Of a stretch of DNA of 6,403 bases, positions 6,397 through 6,403 are shown piece after piece. A program made the translations under genes and the position numbers. The stretch lies in assembly GCA_011322715.1 (NCBI GenBank), contig DRLX01000218.1, positions 1 through 6,403 of the forward strand. Direction: 5' to 3'. How positions within the stretch are numbered: the stretch's first letter is position 1; each line of letters starts with the position of its first letter. The DNA is from Desulfobulbaceae bacterium (GTDB taxonomy: Bacteria > Desulfobacterota > Desulfobulbia > Desulfobulbales > Desulfobulbaceae). The notes under the pieces were generated by a model. It did not search any database. It worked only from the letters and a program-made list of their open reading frames with translations, and had not been told where the DNA came from.

Positions 6397-6403
6397 ATGC
6401 TTA
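6397..6403 (+). CDS. possible start of a rightward gene at the window edge
   Basis: ATG at 6397 follows AGAGGG (6382-6387) by nine bases, which is good Shine-Dalgarno spacing. Only two codons and one base are visible, so nothing can be said of the product. If real, it is divergent from gmtY and could belong to the host flank. Confidence 0.2.

Larger units (their letters stand above)
6093..6403. other. intergenic region upstream of gmtY
   Basis: No convincing complete gene lies in these 311 bases. They hold the gmtY leader, a bidirectional terminator hairpin, overlapping divergent -10 boxes, a decayed palindromic repeat and an 8-base palindrome TCACGTGA at 6362-6369. Roughly 60-codon ORFs exist on both strands, but they run through the repeat and look non-coding. 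The region is the likely edge of the mobile element. Confidence 0.6.

Noticed and set aside
6093..6403. tRNA gene as an integration site
   Set aside because: No cloverleaf or T-loop GTTCGA-like motif with matching stems is visible on either strand.

Overview
The window holds a compact three-gene recombination module, all on the minus strand and read right to left: a 514-residue tyrosine recombinase (4548-6092), a 1195-residue second tyrosine recombinase (964-4551) and a 240-residue basic, coiled-coil accessory protein (245-967). Both gene junctions are 4-base ATGA overlaps, so the three form one translationally coupled operon. Order, strand, sizes and protein motifs match the gamma-mobile-trio (GMT) set gmtY-gmtZ-gmtX, known as the mobility module of genomic islands that carry defence and effector cargo. 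A looser parallel is the tnpA-tnpB-tnpC set of Tn554-type elements. Both recombinases keep all the clearly recognisable catalytic residues (R, HxxR, H, Y), so the module looks intact.

Left side (1-244): 180 bases after gmtX, a fourth gene starts in the same direction with a good ribosome binding site and runs off the window. Its 21 visible residues resemble the N-terminus of AAA ATPases often encoded beside S8-type serine proteases. This is the expected place for island cargo, but the call rests on very little sequence. The gap holds a 15-base imperfect inverted repeat and a T-tract that may end the trio transcript.

Right side (6093-6403): no convincing complete gene. Reading leftward toward gmtY there is a possible minus-strand promoter (6211-6239), a strong hairpin plus eight T (6142-6168), a small overlapping ORF with its own Shine-Dalgarno, and then the gmtY ATG, which has no visible ribosome binding site. 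Either the hairpin insulates the trio from outside transcription or it attenuates the trio's own leader. Beyond it lies a decayed palindromic repeat of the dispersed GTCATCCCC...GGATCCA type (6261-6339), typical of host chromosome intergenic DNA. The element boundary may therefore fall between gmtY and this repeat.

Organism: a Gram-negative bacterium with roughly mid-forties percent GC. The sequence alone does not fix the phylum. The GMT label was coined for gammaproteobacteria. The decayed repeat reminds me of elements in Desulfobacterota and relatives, but that is only an impression.
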